DNA of 64,000 nt from Zanthoxylum bungeanum (Eukaryota; Streptophyta; Magnoliopsida; Sapindales; Rutaceae): assembly GCA_019454045.1 (NCBI GenBank), contig SKCR01026832.1, positions 1 to 64,000 on the forward strand, given 5' to 3'. The notes below the pieces were generated by a model. That model was given only the letters and a program-made list of their open reading frames with translations. It did not search any database and was not told the DNA's origin. The first letter of the stretch is position 1; each line of letters opens with the position of its first letter. This document shows positions 32,506 to 45,979 of the stretch, in pieces. Made by a program: the position numbers and the translations under genes.

Positions 32506-34840
32506 GAGAACTTTCATAATCCTTAAAATAATCACACACAACTGCACTAAGAACCCACACAAACTTGGAACAGTTCATTGAAACGTCAAAAAAGGTGGCC
32601 TGAGCAGTGAGCAGCAAAACAGAGGCCGAACAGGAGCAGAACGGAGTTCGAACCGCAAGCAAAATAGCAAAGCAGTGAGCTAGGACGCTAAACCAGTGAA
32701 CCAGAGAAGTTGAGGAGCTGTACCCTTCCGACGTCCGTGAAACGCAAGCCCTAAAGTTGGCAAAAAGGTTAGACCTGAGGGTATCTTTCACACTCGTTTT
32801 TTTGTATTATTTATTAAATATTATTTGCATGATTGTCATGTTGAAATGCATGTTGTGGCCCTTGAGTAGATAAATATGCATGAATTATGAGATGTAGTAT
32901 GTTGTGGCTGTGGAATAAAATGAGAGACGTGTCAACTCTCGCGGTATATCGGATGGAAACCCGGACATAAATTTCATAGCCGATTCCGAATGGATGGTAA
33001 TATGATCTGTACTCGGGACACAACTCCACGTACCGCTTGAGTAAACGGCACCCTCTTTTGTTTTGTGTTGCTTTTGTTTATTTTTCGTCACTTGAATTCT
33101 GTATGTTGTTTATTTATACATGATTCAATCGAGCACATGGGCTTAGTAAGTGGAATGAAAGATCCCCTATGGGGAGGGGTTAAAGCCCTTTACCACGATG
33201 CTTTGCCGCGCCGGTTGATGTGTGTTCGGTTGGATGCAAGATACGTTCAATCGGGCATACTTAGTTTGATATTATTGTCTTTATCTTTTTATGCATGGTT
33301 CAATCAAGCGCATGGGCTTAGTAAGTGGAATGAAAGATCCCTTATAGGGAGGGGTTAAAACCCTTTACCACGATGCTTTGCCGCACCGGTTGATGTGTGT
33401 TCGGATTGGATGTAAGATGTGTTCAATCGGGCATACTTGGTTTTGATATGATTGGCTTTATTTTTGTATGTATGTTGCGATCGAGCGCATGGGCTTAGTG
33501 AGTTAGTCCAAAGGTCCTCTATTTGAGAGACGAAGAGCCTAAAAGGCCACCTTTGTGACACTACTTCACCGTGCTGGACGAAGTGTGTTTGGGTTGAATG
33601 TACGTTCAATTGGGCATACGAAGTCCTACACTTTTATTGTCTTTATTTCATGTGTTGTGATGTGACGCGCATGGGCTTAGTATGTTGGTCTAAAGGTCCT
33701 CTCTTTGAGAGACCAAGAGCCCCAAAAGGCCACCTTTACGGCAGTACTTCGCCGCGCCCCCTTTTTTTGTTGTTTATGTATTGCGTCCCATTTCATGCAT
33801 CAGGTTTGTTCCCGTTCGAACGCGTTTACGAACGCAACTCGAACGCTCATGCATTTTGCCTTATCATGCATCAGGTCTCATTTCCGTTCGAACGCGTTCA
33901 CGAACACCATACGAACGTGAGCATTCTGTTTCATTTCCGTTCGAACGCGTTAACAAACGTCATACGAACGTGAGCATTCTGTTTCATTTCCGTTCGAACG
34001 CGTTATCAAATGCCATACGAACGCGAACCTTCTGTTTACCATTCGAACGCTTTTACGAACGCTACACGAACGCGAACACACTGAACTGAGACATATTCAT
34101 CACATGCCATGTATAATTGTTTCTTAGGTGATTTTCTTATGGAACCACACATAGTCATTCTTATCTTTGTGCACATAATAATGAAAAGCATGTTTATTCC
34201 ATTAGTTGCGTCATTTGCCTTAGTCTTGATTTAACGCATTACGATTCATATACCTATGTCATGATGACTTTGGAGTATTATTTCTTGTGATATATCGGAT
34301 GGAAACCCATACATAAATTCCGTAGCCGATTCCGAATGGCGGTAATGCGGTCTGTACTTGGGATATAATTCCACGTATCACTTGGAAAGTGCTCACATGT
34401 ATGCTTGTGCGGTTATTATGTATGCTTGTATTTTTCATGAATATGATATGCTGAATGAAGTTGTATGTTCGTTGTTACTTTGAGGTATTTTCAGGCATGT
34501 GTTATTAGATGTGAGATATATGTGAAATGTATGTATAAGTTTTATTTTGTACCCGTGAATTTAGAAGCATGATACTCTTGGAAATAAGTGCCACTTAAGC
34601 CTGATTAAATTATACATAAATCCTGCTATTACAAGTGACATAAGTAAGGGACCATTCCGAACCCAACGGTTTGAGGTCTTCCCTTGCGAGGGGTGAGTGC
34701 GGCCTTAAATCTCATTTTCCCGGTTCACACCGGGTGGCGACTCCATTATTCTCCGGTTTAGTCCCCCGTGGCTACTCCGTACTCCCGACCGGGCCGCGAG
34801 CCCGGTACAGCATGCGTCGCCCAGTTCTTGTGTTCCCACA
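32506..34840 (+). repeat. Truncated 3' LTR of the Tat-like element
   Basis: It lacks U3 and TATA box. From about 32530 it matches the 5' LTR around 24480 (ACAACTGCACT.AAA, CGAACAG, GTGAACCAGA, GGTTAGACCTGAGGG). It has module copies at 32942-33047 and 34290-34388, a tandem array with units at 33136, 33309, 33486 and 33667 (about 175-180 bp), the GTTCGAACG minisatellite (33810-34075), and the end TTCCCACA at 34840. The unit length differs from the 335-bp compound unit of the 5' LTR, so the arrays evolved separately or the LTRs come from different copies. Confidence 0.8.
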
Positions 34841-34907
34841 ACTTGGTTAACCAAAGCCAAAGCCACAGACTCTACAAGGCATTGTTTCGGGGCCGATCCT
34901 CTATCCC

Positions 34908-34921
34908 CAGTGGAGTCGCCA
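34908..34921 (-). other. Primer binding site of the minus-strand Tat-like element
   Basis: Reads TGGCGACTCCACTG (continuing GGGA) on the minus strand, 2 nt inside the LTR end at 34924. It defines orientation and LTR boundary of this copy. Confidence 0.85.
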
Positions 34922-35378
34922 TCTGTAGGAGCGAAGCGGGGTTTACCTCTATGCTTATGATGTTCGGAGACCACGACACTGTTGGGCTCGCAGCCCGTAG
35001 AGAGTATGGATTAGCCCGCGGGGGACTAAACTGGAGGATAAATGAGTAGCCATCCACTGTGAACTGTGAAAGATTTAAGGCCGCACTCACCCCTTGCAAG
35101 GGAATACCTTAAACCGTTGGGTTCAGAATGGTCCCTTACTTATGTCAGTATAATGGACAGGTTCACACAATGGTATAGCCAAGTCTTAAAGCAATTCAGG
35201 CATAAAAGCGAATAAAAATGTAATAACACATCCAACCAAAATAACAATCACAATAACGTCATTCCAAAAGCTTATTAAATTAAGAAGTACGAGGTGCGAT
35301 AACGAAAATTATAATAAACAATCAAAAGCAGGAAAAATGTCAATAAATAAATAGCAAACAAAAAAGGGGGGTTAATCA

Positions 35379-37995
35379 TGTAGGGGTTTTTAGGGGCATA
35401 ATCCGGTAACGCAGCGGAAGCGGCGGAAGATCGTATCTTCCGATTTCAAAACTTTTTCTCGGATTAATTAAATAAACATATTTATTTAATTATCCAATAA
35501 TCAAATTATGAAATAAAATTCAAATAAATCATATTTAAGTGAATTTACCAAATTACCCTTACTTTAGTATTTTGTCCATTTTAGTCCGAAATTGATCTAA
35601 TCAATTTTGAATGATTCTAAATCATTTCTAAGATGAACTTAGCATGTTCAAAACATCAAAACACCAAAAGCAACCAAATCCCCAAATTTTATCATCCTTG
35701 GCCGAATGCTCCCAATGGTGGGCATTTTGTGCCTTTTGTCATTTCATGTCTCAAAACACATCCAAATGTAATCCAATCAACATGAAACTTTATATGCATT
35801 ATATACACATCCAAATACACAACATATATGAAAATGCCCAAATTTGGAATTGGTCATGAACCCTAATTTTTCAATTTCATCAAATTGGACAAATTAGACC
35901 AAATTGGTTAAATACAACACTTCAATCATCTTTCTTCCATCCAATCATAGTCTCAACACAATGAAACAACTCAAGATCAAATCTAGGTCATCTAAGAGTG
36001 GGTCAACAACTCTAGATTAGCAACAAGGTTTCCAAAACCATAAAAGAACACTTATTACTACAATAGCCATAGCTTCCTTCATCATACATGCTCTACACTT
36101 TCATCAAAGTTCACAACCAAATAAACATAAACTATAAAAGAAGAAAGAACATCAAAGCAAACAAAATGATGCCAAGCATGTTAGAAACAATTCCATGTTG
36201 AAAGCTTTAAAGAAAGACTTACAAAATCCAGTTTTCAAGCCTTTTCTCCTTTGGCCTTCAAGCTTTTCTCTCAACTTTCCTTTTATGTTATTTTGTGTAT
36301 ATGAACTTCTTAAACCCTAAAAATGAAACAAAACAATATACCTCCTCCAAATAAGCCTTGGCCGAAATTTGGTGTGGTATATACAAATATCATGATATTT
36401 TTATTTCATTTAATTAAAGCTTTGTCAACTTGTTTACTTGAATCATTACAACTTTAATAACCTTTTAACAAGTCAAAAAGCAACTCAAGAATATAACAAT
36501 TATATTCTATTAGGGTGTTGGCCGAAATTAATAAAAAATAAAGGAAAAATATATTTTATTTTTCAAACAATTTTTGAACAAATATCTTAAGAAGTCAAAA
36601 TCAATTTGACAACCTTTTCCTTTAATGTATAAGTCAACAATTGCAACTTATAATCATTTCCTAACTTTATCATTTGGTGATACATTTATATTTTAATTAT
36701 ATTAATCATTAAACAATTAAATAATTAAATAATTAATTAAATACAAATATATCAATATATGTATTATATTTACTTTAAATATCTCAAATACATATATTGA
36801 TGATATATGTCAAATACCTTTATTTGACTATTTATTAATGTGTATTTAATAATATCATATATTAAATACAAATACACATTAATTAGGAAATGACGGTTCG
36901 GCCCGTTCGCATGTATTTTTCGTTTAACGATTAAATGATTTATAAATAATCATCATTATTCATAATTGTTGCTCTAGTGCTCTACGAGTATGTTTCATTA
37001 TTGAGACTCTCTAGATTCAGGTATATCCGTCATGAAATCCAATTTCATGTACATAATCTATCCACCCGTAGATTATGATGATCACGGATAAACTAGCTGA
37101 ATCATACAGTCGAGGTCATTGCATACGTATAATCCCTCCGTCACAGGTATCCAGATAATCCCAGAGATATAGATGTAAACGTCAAATCTCTATAGGTATT
37201 ATCTCGTCGACGTATCTATTAGCAATCTCTAAATAACACTCGGAACTTACTTCCGATGTATACTGTGGCCACAGATTTAACAGACTGCTAAATATATATG
37301 GACTACCTATGCTCTGTACACAGAACTGACGGATCCTATCTTGACACACACAGGATATCCTGAGGATCGGTCCACACCCAACGAACAGGCGGAGGTCTGA
37401 TCTAAATAGATCGGTGACGTGACTGCCATCTAAGTGTGGAGGATGTCTCATACATCCACAGTGGTGTCTCAAGTCGAAGGACCACTATGCTACTCAACCC
37501 GAGAAGATTCTTATTGACGTTGGCGTACCATCCATTAAGAATCTTCGGTGAGCCGTTCAGTGTTTATCCACTATAAACACCTACACGTCTATACGAGTCT
37601 CCATAGACTCATGGTTCATTGGGATAAACCATCGGACCAAGTCTCGATATACGACATGTACTGGTCTCAACGGATTTGACTAACCGACCCGTGTTAGCAA
37701 ATCTTGACCAGGAACTATGTTTGATAATATACATATAGCAGTGACACTTCCCAATGTCAATTACAAACTAACTTTGTAACTGTGTACTGCATTATATATT
37801 ATCGGGCCTTTGTCTAATATATACATATCACTAAACCATATTTAGTTTCAATCTAATCGTAATCAGATCGAATATGTATATAAGAACAAGAGGTGCAACC
37901 ATAAATAAGTAATATTATGGAATAAAGGGATGTTCGTATTCATGAATCATACATAAATACGGTCCGGATTGGCGCTCTGAGCACCAACCCCAACA
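35379..37995 (-). repeat. 3' LTR of the non-coding element, 2617 bp
   Basis: Nearly the same as 42178-44793. I see only scattered substitutions and small indels (for example near 35459, 36478-36520 and 36745), and the last 1.1 kb differ very little. Its minus-strand start at 37995 follows the purine tract AAGTGGGAGAAAT (about 37996-38008). Confidence 0.95.
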
Positions 37996-40900
37996 ATTTC
38001 TCCCACTTGCTCTAGTGCCAATCCACGGTATCATATACACGTCTCAATGTGCATCGTATGCACATGGCCCTCAAAAGCTCACCCAGTACTTAAGAGGTAA
38101 GAAACAAGTCCGCTATGAGATATCGAGTTTGTCAAACAAACTCTATCGTTTCCCATAGTCAGCATCATTCATATTAGTAGAATCTAAATTATACATTAAT
38201 ATGAAATGGATGCTATATCTGTATTATGCTACAGCTACTAAGTTGTCCAAGTATTTAGGGATCAAATCCAAAAATACTATGAGGACAACCGCAAGCACAA
38301 CACCAATTTAAAACTTCTATTTTAAATGGTCACTATGCAACTTCATAAGTCAATACTTCAAAAGTTGCATTTGATTCCACTAAATAGTAGAATCCTTCGT
38401 GACACTCCCACTGCATTATTTGTGACTCTTTATGACGTAGACTGTCTAACGTCATAATTAGTCTCAAAACTAATATGACCCTAATGGTTGCAGACTGTAT
38501 TCTCCATGAATTAGAAACTCGTTCTTAATATCTCAAAGATAAAAAGAACGTGTTTCAAGATCCATCATATGGTCTATAGGATGTCAAAATAACTCGTAAC
38601 AATTACGATTAAATCGACATCGATAATCGCACATAATAAAGTATTCATTATGTTATCATCAAATGATACATAATATTGTTTAGACATTCTAATCAATATT
38701 TCTTTCGAAAAAGGAATCATCCTTTACGAAAGATGAATACTATGTATAAGACACACAATAACTGTCGAACAGTTATACTAACTGTCATACAGATAGCCTT
38801 GTTATGTCCTTCATTAGATCATATCTAATGTACGACTAATAGGGGTATCTCACAAGTCTCCAAGTTTCATATCATATATAAAACTTTATATCAAATATAA
38901 CAGAGACTACTCCCACTGCTTTCATGGAGTAAAGAAGACTTAGGTAAATCTTTTACCTTACAAACATCTCATTATTACTATAATAATGAAAATGTCGTTA
39001 AGATATATAACACTAGAAAGTAATATGTACGCTCCCACTAACCCTTTTTATCACATATATTCTATATACTTTGACAAGATCAGACAATCTGACGATATCA
39101 AAAATAGAGAACACATATTTCTGGAAGACTTATCTGAGTCTACAATAGGCTCTATAAGCTAGCACACTAAACTGCGATCTCAGCAGAACACAAACTCTAG
39201 GGCCATTTCAGAATGAACTCTTCAAATAAGGAAATCACAACTGATCTCTTATCTGAATAAGTCATCCAAAAACGCCACTTTGCATTCTTTAGCTAAAATA
39301 TACAGTTTATTATCAACATTAACCAATATATCTTTAATTGTTCATTTAGTTTGACTAGAGATAGGTTTTCTCAGAATCTACAATAGATTGCTGAGTATAA
39401 CTTTTCTCACTGTCATACTGTAAAGGTCAAACCTTTAATAAGCTCACAATGCTTTCGCTGTGCAAAGAATTAGCACATATCATGAACTAATTCATAATGA
39501 AAGCTTAATCAAGTTCAAAACTCGATCATAGTAAGCTATGAACAATCTTAGATCTAAGGTTCAATGGTGAACTTCCAGAATCGATATCAAATATCGCTTC
39601 CATTAAAAGTCATAGGATAATTTTTCTTCAATAAGAAAACAACGGAACCATTAAGTATCAAATACTCGTGAATGATTTTTTTATCCTATTGGACTTGCAC
39701 GGAAGATGTATAAGGGTTGTTTCATCTTATTAATTACATAGTTCCATTTATAATTTATCATTCTCACATTTGACTTCAATAAGTCAAGTCTTTTCTACAA
39801 TAGTTAACATCTGATGTTACACACCAAGTAATAAAATGATTTTATTACTTAGAATCGTAGGAAAGATATTCTATTAAATAGAATACAATATTTTATTAAA
39901 CAGAATAAACGATTAACTTTTACTTATACCTCCGAGGTGTAAGATATTCCATTATATAACTATTATATAAAAGAAAGATTGAAATCTCAAACTTTTCAAG
40001 ATTCAAATTTTCTACCTATACATATCATATATGCAACTGTAGAAAATAATGGAACATTAATTAAAGAGATGAATTAGTGTTACTGGAGTATAACACCAAG
40101 AGTATTGAAACTAATTCGGTAACATTCAATATCAAACGAACCAAATCATATAAGATCCGATTGCTCCCACTACTCAATTCCATCAAGATGGAATCATGGA
40201 AGATAATATTGAATATGAATCATATTCACTAAATAACCTTAGAACTAATTGCTTTAAATTCATACGTTTGATCGTATCAAAGATCTTTGAACAGTTCAAA
40301 GACATGTTATGAATTTTGAGAATAGAATTCTCTAAAACCTTTAGATTGAATATATTTGAACAAGTCAAAAATGTTCAATCTACGTTTCATCAGAACGGAT
40401 TGAAAGTACTTGATACTTTCAAGACTTTCAATATGTGTTCCTTCAGAAACACATAACTAAGTTATGACAATTCATCAACTAAGTTACGAAGTATAGAAAA
40501 CTACCTTAAGCAATTATTATTATAAAACTACATACATCCAATGTATCAGTTAAATAAATCTGGTGGTCCAATGACAATCATTGGTTAAATGAAATCTTAA
40601 TCACTTTCCTGAATACAATATTCATTAAATGGATAAGGATGTGTGGTGTGATCTAGTATCAAACCATCCTTTACCATACGGAATAAGCATCCTATACTTA
40701 AGTGATTAAATTCATAAAGCACCGTTCTAAATTATTTACTTTACCGAATAATAATTTTTCTAATGTTTATCTCTAAATCAATGACACTCCTAGTTATTAT
40801 AAAATATGTAAAATTATTTATAAAGAACAAGTGACTATCCAATAGTCGCAAGTTCCGATATCAAATATCAAAACAATCGTTAACCAATATTTCAAATAAC

Positions 40901-42177
40901 TAGACGGGAGATCTGGTATCCAATACCTATAGTTGTAGTATTGTGAAAATCAATATTTTCTATACACAAATATACGCATCTCCTTTCTTTAGCTTTACTA
41001 TTTGCATTCAACTATTCACAACAATTGTAAATAACTGATTACCAAATTGTGTCAGACACATTACCTCTAAAGGTAATTAAAGCTTAGAAACGTCATTACA
41101 AGATAAACAAATACCTAATAGGGCTTTCTAAATGCCAGTCAAGAATCTCGAGACATGAACTAATTCAAGTCAATTCTTACTGCATAAGAAACTATTATCT
41201 CTAAAGTATTATATCCTAAAGAGATATTTATCTAGATTATCTATCATGACTTAGAAACTAAGTCACTAACCATCTTTATTTTTGAAGAAAATCGGAACAA
41301 TAGTTCCCGATGGTTTAGACCAATCTAATAATATCCTAGTCTATTAGTATCTAGAACCTATTCTAGAATAACTGCAACCAAGAGTCTAGTCAGATAACAT
41401 ATCAAAATATGTGTGCAGTAAATAAAAGTTTAATTCTATCTACTATAGAATAAGGAAACAAACAAGCGGCAATTTCCATAATAACATACACTGCCTAAGT
41501 TATGGAATATTTTAACTTAGCAGTGCCTCCCATTATTTTTACGTAATGCCGTAATCCCCAACGGAAAGACGAGAATTCAATAATTAAATCGAATTCCATA
41601 ATGGAAGAGGACCCCATGAATATATTTCGACTCACAGCAGAGGCACGGTCTCGCCGACGTATATTCACAGGTAGACAACTAATTGTCAATCACTCATTAG
41701 TGACTCCAAGGTTCCGGTCCTGGTCGTTTCTCGTTGTCGCTGCGAAGGCAGGCCCACAAGGAGACGTACCAAGGTTAAACTTGTCAATGATAAACTCAAG
41801 TTACTTGCGTAACCCTGACAGCTAGGCACGTTCAGGATTCCGCTTTCGCTTGAATTTATCTAGTATCTAATATACATTCGGCATAAATAAATTTCTATCA
41901 GCTACACCCTCACAGCAGAGGCACGGTCTCGGATGTAGTCAACGAAAAGATATTTATAAACCGTATTGACAAGACGGACCAAGAAACAAGTATTCCAAAT
42001 ACTAGTTACTATAAAACCTTATTAAGCGGGGATATTAATTAAGTGTCATACACCCTAAATCCAATCAAATTAGATTATACCAAGCATGTATAAAGTCAAG
42101 AAAACATGATTGAACATTGAATAAAACAAGCTAATCATTTATGGAGGCCTAGAATCAGACTCGCTCTGATACCATTT
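37996..42177 (-). other. Interior of the non-coding LTR element
   Basis: 4182 bp, AT-rich, no coding signal on either strand. The motif AGTGGGAG (minus strand) recurs at 38000, 38405, 38909, 39032 and 40164, the first being the polypurine tract. Close to the primer site CAGCAGAGGCACGGTCTCG occurs twice in plus-strand reading (within 41631-41653 and 41909-41931). Confidence 0.85.
42163..42174 (-). other. Primer binding site (initiator tRNA-Met) of the non-coding element
   Basis: TGGTATCAGAGC on the minus strand, 3 nt inside the LTR. It is the standard initiator-tRNA-Met site of plant copia elements and sets the element's orientation. Confidence 0.93.
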
Positions 42178-44793
42178 TGTAGGGGTTTTTAGGGGCATAA
42201 TCCGGTAACGCAGCGGAAGCGGCGGAAGATCGTATCTTCCGATTTCAAAACTTTTTCGGATTAATTAAATAAACATATTTATTTAATTATCCAATAATCA
42301 AATTATGAAATAAAATTCAATAAAATCATATTTAAGTGAATTTACCAAATTACCCTTACTTTAGTATTTTGTCCATTTTAGTCCGAAATTGATCTAATCA
42401 ATTTTGAATGATTCTAAATCATTTCTAAGATGAACTTAGCATGTTCAAAACATCAAAACACCAAAAGCAACCAAATCCCCAAATTTTATCATCCTTGGCC
42501 GAATGCTCCCAATGGTGGGCATTTTGTGCCTTTTGTCATTTCATGTCTCAAAACACATCCAAATGTAATCCAATCAACATGAAACTTTATATGCATTATA
42601 TACACATCCAAATACACAACATATGAAAATGCCCAAATTTGGAATTGGTCATGAACCCTAATTTTTCAATTTCATCAAATTGGACAAATTAGACCAAATT
42701 GGTTAAATACAACACTTCAATCATCTTTCTTCCATCCAATCATAGTCTCAACACAATGAAACAACTCAAGATCAAATCTAGGTCATCTAAGAGTGGGTCA
42801 ACAACTCTAGATTAGCAACAAGGTTCCAAAACCATAAAAGAACACTTATTACTACAATAGCCATAAGCTTCCTTCATCATACATGCTCTACACTTTCATC
42901 AAAGTTCACAACCAAATAAAAATAAACTATAAAAGAAGAAAGAACATCAAAGCAACACAAAATGATGCCAAGCATGTTAGAAACAATTTCCATGTTGAAA
43001 GCTTTAAAGAAAGACTTACAAAATCCAAGTTTTCAAGCCTTTTCTCCTTTGCCTTCAAGCTTTTCTCTCTCAACTTTCCTTTTATGTTTATTTTTGTATA
43101 TGAACTTCTTAACCCTAAAAATGAAACAAAACAATATATACCTCCTCCAAATAAGCCTTGGCCGAAATTTGGTGTGGTATATACAAATATCATGATATTT
43201 TTATTTCATTTAATTAAAGCTTTGTCAACTTGTTTACTTGAATCATTACAACTTTAATAACCTTTAAACAAGTCAACAAAAGCAACTCAAGAATAAACAT
43301 TACTTCTATTAGGGTGTTGGGCCAATGAAATTAATAAAAAATAAAGGAAAAAGATATTTTATTTTTCAAACAATTTTTGAACAAATATCTTAAGAAGTCA
43401 AAATCAATTTGACAACCTTTTCCTTTAATGTATAAGTCAACAATTGCAACTTATAATCATTTCCTAACTTTATCATTTGGTGGTGACATTTATATTTTAA
43501 TTATATTAATCATTTAACAATTAAATAATTAAATAATTAATTAAATAAAATATATCAATATGTATTATATTTACTTTAAATATCTCAAATACATATATTG
43601 ATGATATATGTCAAATACCTTTATTTGACTATTTATAATGTGTATTTAATAATATCATATATTAAATACAAATACACATTAATTAGGAAATGACGGTTCG
43701 GCCCGTTCGCATGTATTTTTCGTTTAACGATTAAATGATTTATAAATAATCATCATTATTCATAATTGTTGCTCTAGTGCTCTACGAGTATGTTTCATTA
43801 TTGAGACTCTCTAGATTCAGGTATATCCGTCATGAAATCCAATTTCATGTCCATAATCTATCCACCCGTAGATTATGACGATCACGGATAAACTAGCTGA
43901 ATCATACAGGTCGAGGTCATTGCATACGTATAATCCCTCCGTCACAGGTATCCAGATAATCCCAGAGATATAGATGTAAACGTCAAATCTCTATAGGTAT
44001 TATCTCGTCGACGTATCTATTAGCAATCTCTAAATAACACTCGGAACTTACTTCCGATGTATACTGTGGCCACAGATTTAACAGACTGCTAAATATATAT
44101 GGACTACCTATGCTCTGTACACAGAACTGACGGATCCTCTTGACACACACAGGATATCCTGAGGATCGGTCCACACCCAACGAACAGGCGGAGGTCTGAT
44201 CTAAATAGATCGGTGACGTGACTGCCATCTAAGTGTGGAGGATGTCTCATACATCCACAGTGGTGTCTCAAGTCGAAGGACCACTATGCTACTCAACCCG
44301 AGAAGATTCTTATTGACGTTGGCGTACCATCCATTAAGAATCTTCGGTGAGCCGTTCAGTGTTTATCCACTATAAACACCTACACGTCTATACGAGTCTC
44401 CATAGACTCATGGTTCATTGGGATAAACCATCGGACCAAGTCTCGATATACGACATGTACTGGTCTCAACGGATTTGACTAACCGACCCGTGTTAGCAAA
44501 TCTTGACCAGGAACTATGTTTGATAATATACATATAGCAGTGACACTTCCCAATGTCAATTACAAACTAACTTGTAACTGTGTACTGCATTATATATTAT
44601 CGGGCCTTTGTCTAATATATACATATCACTAAACCATATTTAGTTTCAATCTAATCGTAATCAGATCGAATATGTATATAAGAACAAGAGGTGCAACCAT
44701 AAATAAGTAATATTATGGAATAAAGGGATGTTCGTATTCATGAATCATACATAAATACGGTCCGGATTGGCGCTCTGAGCACCAACCCCAACA
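42178..44793 (-). repeat. 5' LTR of the non-coding element, 2616 bp
   Basis: Pair of 35379-37995. The small frames repeated in both LTRs (for example 35644-35859 and 42441-42626) change length between the copies, arguing against coding function. Confidence 0.95.
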
Positions 44794-45979
44794 AATCACG
44801 CATATATGAATATTTCCCGAGTGGCACGTGGAGTTGTATCCCAAGTACAGACCGCACTACCGTCCATTTGGATTTGGCTACAGAATTTACGTCTAGGTTT
44901 CCATCCGATATACCGCAAGGGATAATAACATACATAATCATCAATGCAATGTATAATCATATACGTATAAAATGAAAACATATAACAATGCATATACGTA
45001 TAATCATCAACTTGAACAAAAAAAATAAAATAAGGGTGAAATAATAAAACAACAATAAAATATAAAAAAGATAAATAACGAAATGCCAAAGAAAAAAAAA
45101 TGTGACCAGAAATTTGGCCGTCTTTGCTTTCTCAGAAGTACGTTAGGTCGTTGCCGGAAGGATCGCTGGTTTGCTATTTCTGGTTGCTGATTTGCTGTTT
45201 CTACTTGATATTTTGATGTTTCTACTCACGATTTTTGGTTGCTGTTTGACGATTTTTAGCTGCTATTTTCACGACTTTTGGCTGCTGTTTTCACGATTTT
45301 AGTTTGCTGTTTTGGTCCTATTTTTTGGTGGTTCTGGTTTGCTATTTTGGTGCTATTTTTCGGTGGTTCTGGTTTACTATTTTTGGTGCTGTTTTTCGGT
45401 GGTTTTGGTTTGCTATTTTAGTGCTATTTTTTTGGTGGTTGCTGTTTTGTGTTGTTTTTCGGTGGTTGCTGTTTTGGTTATTTTTTGATTTTCTACTTTT
45501 CTTTTGTTGTTTGTGTTTCAGTAATGGCTAGGGTTTTTTTGTTGGTTGCCGTCCAAGCCCTTTCAAAAAGAAGAAAATAGTCTCATTTTTATAATGATTT
45601 GAATGGATCTCTAAATAGGGAAACAAATCATGGAAATTTTGGGGATATATTCTCAAATTATTTTAGGAATACAATCTCATAAATTTGGTGATGAGGATAT
45701 CTCAAATCTTGTTAAACTGGTAAGGATGGGATCCCAAAATCTCATTGAATTGGAAAATGATTTGATGAGAGGATTTGCATGGGCTTTGGGCGTGCATGGT
45801 GGGTCATGGGCCATGTGGATGGGCTGCATGGTGAGTCCGAGGCTAAGGTTTGAAGCAGAAACTGACTGAGCGAATCCGAGGCTGGCTAGTGAGTCCGAAT
45901 CTGATTAGGTGCTAATTTTGGAGGTTTTCCTTCCTTCCGGCATTCATTTTTCGCAACTTTCGCAACTTTTCAGATAGTG

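Larger units (their letters stand above)
13715..34840 (+). mobile_element. Tat/Ogre-like gypsy retrotransposon, decayed, with nested insertions
   Basis: Parts in order: 5' LTR (about 13715-13899 joined to 23847-26904), primer site 26908-26921, leader to about 27960, gag to 29230, protease to 30500, RT and two RNase H domains to about 32500, then a 3' LTR lacking its U3 (about 32515-34840). Integrase is absent: RNase H runs straight into the middle of the LTR, so one deletion removed integrase, polypurine tract and U3. The 5' LTR is split by a solo LTR that itself holds a CACTA element. Both LTRs end in CCCACA. The exact 5' end and a target duplication were not found. Confidence 0.75.
35379..44793 (-). 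mobile_element. Complete non-coding LTR retrotransposon (LARD-like), 9.4 kb
   Basis: Two long direct repeats (35379-37995 and 42178-44793) bound a 4.2-kb interior. Ends are TG..CA (minus strand TGTTGGGG..CCCCTACA), and the flanks carry a perfect 5-bp target duplication AATCA (35374-35378 and 44794-44798). A primer site and a polypurine tract are in place on the minus strand. No frame longer than about 65 codons and no gag or pol motif was seen inside, so it must depend on enzymes from another copia-type element. It lies within the minus-strand Tat LTR and is clearly younger. Confidence 0.95.
34841..45975 (-). mobile_element. 5' end of a second Tat-like element, minus strand, split by a non-coding LTR element
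   Basis: On the minus strand: LTR U3 from about 45975, a low-complexity AACCACC/CAGC region (about 45120-45530), the 95-bp module (44815-44920), then the insertion 35379-44793, then the LTR end (35378-34924) ending CTCCTACA. Primer site TGGCGACTCCACTG (34921-34908) and about 70 bp of leader (34907-34841) follow. The leader matches the plus element just after its primer site. Without the insert the LTR is about 1.6 kb, shorter than the plus copy because it lacks the tandem array and minisatellite. Confidence 0.8.

Noticed and set aside
13715..34854. Target duplication ACTTG for the plus Tat element
   Set aside because: ACTTG follows the 3' LTR at 34841 but I could not find it before any plausible 5' start near 13.7 kb.
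35644..35859. Repeated small ORF in both 2.6-kb LTRs
   Set aside because: Length differs between the two copies through indels and the region is AT-rich LTR; duplication is explained by the LTR pair.
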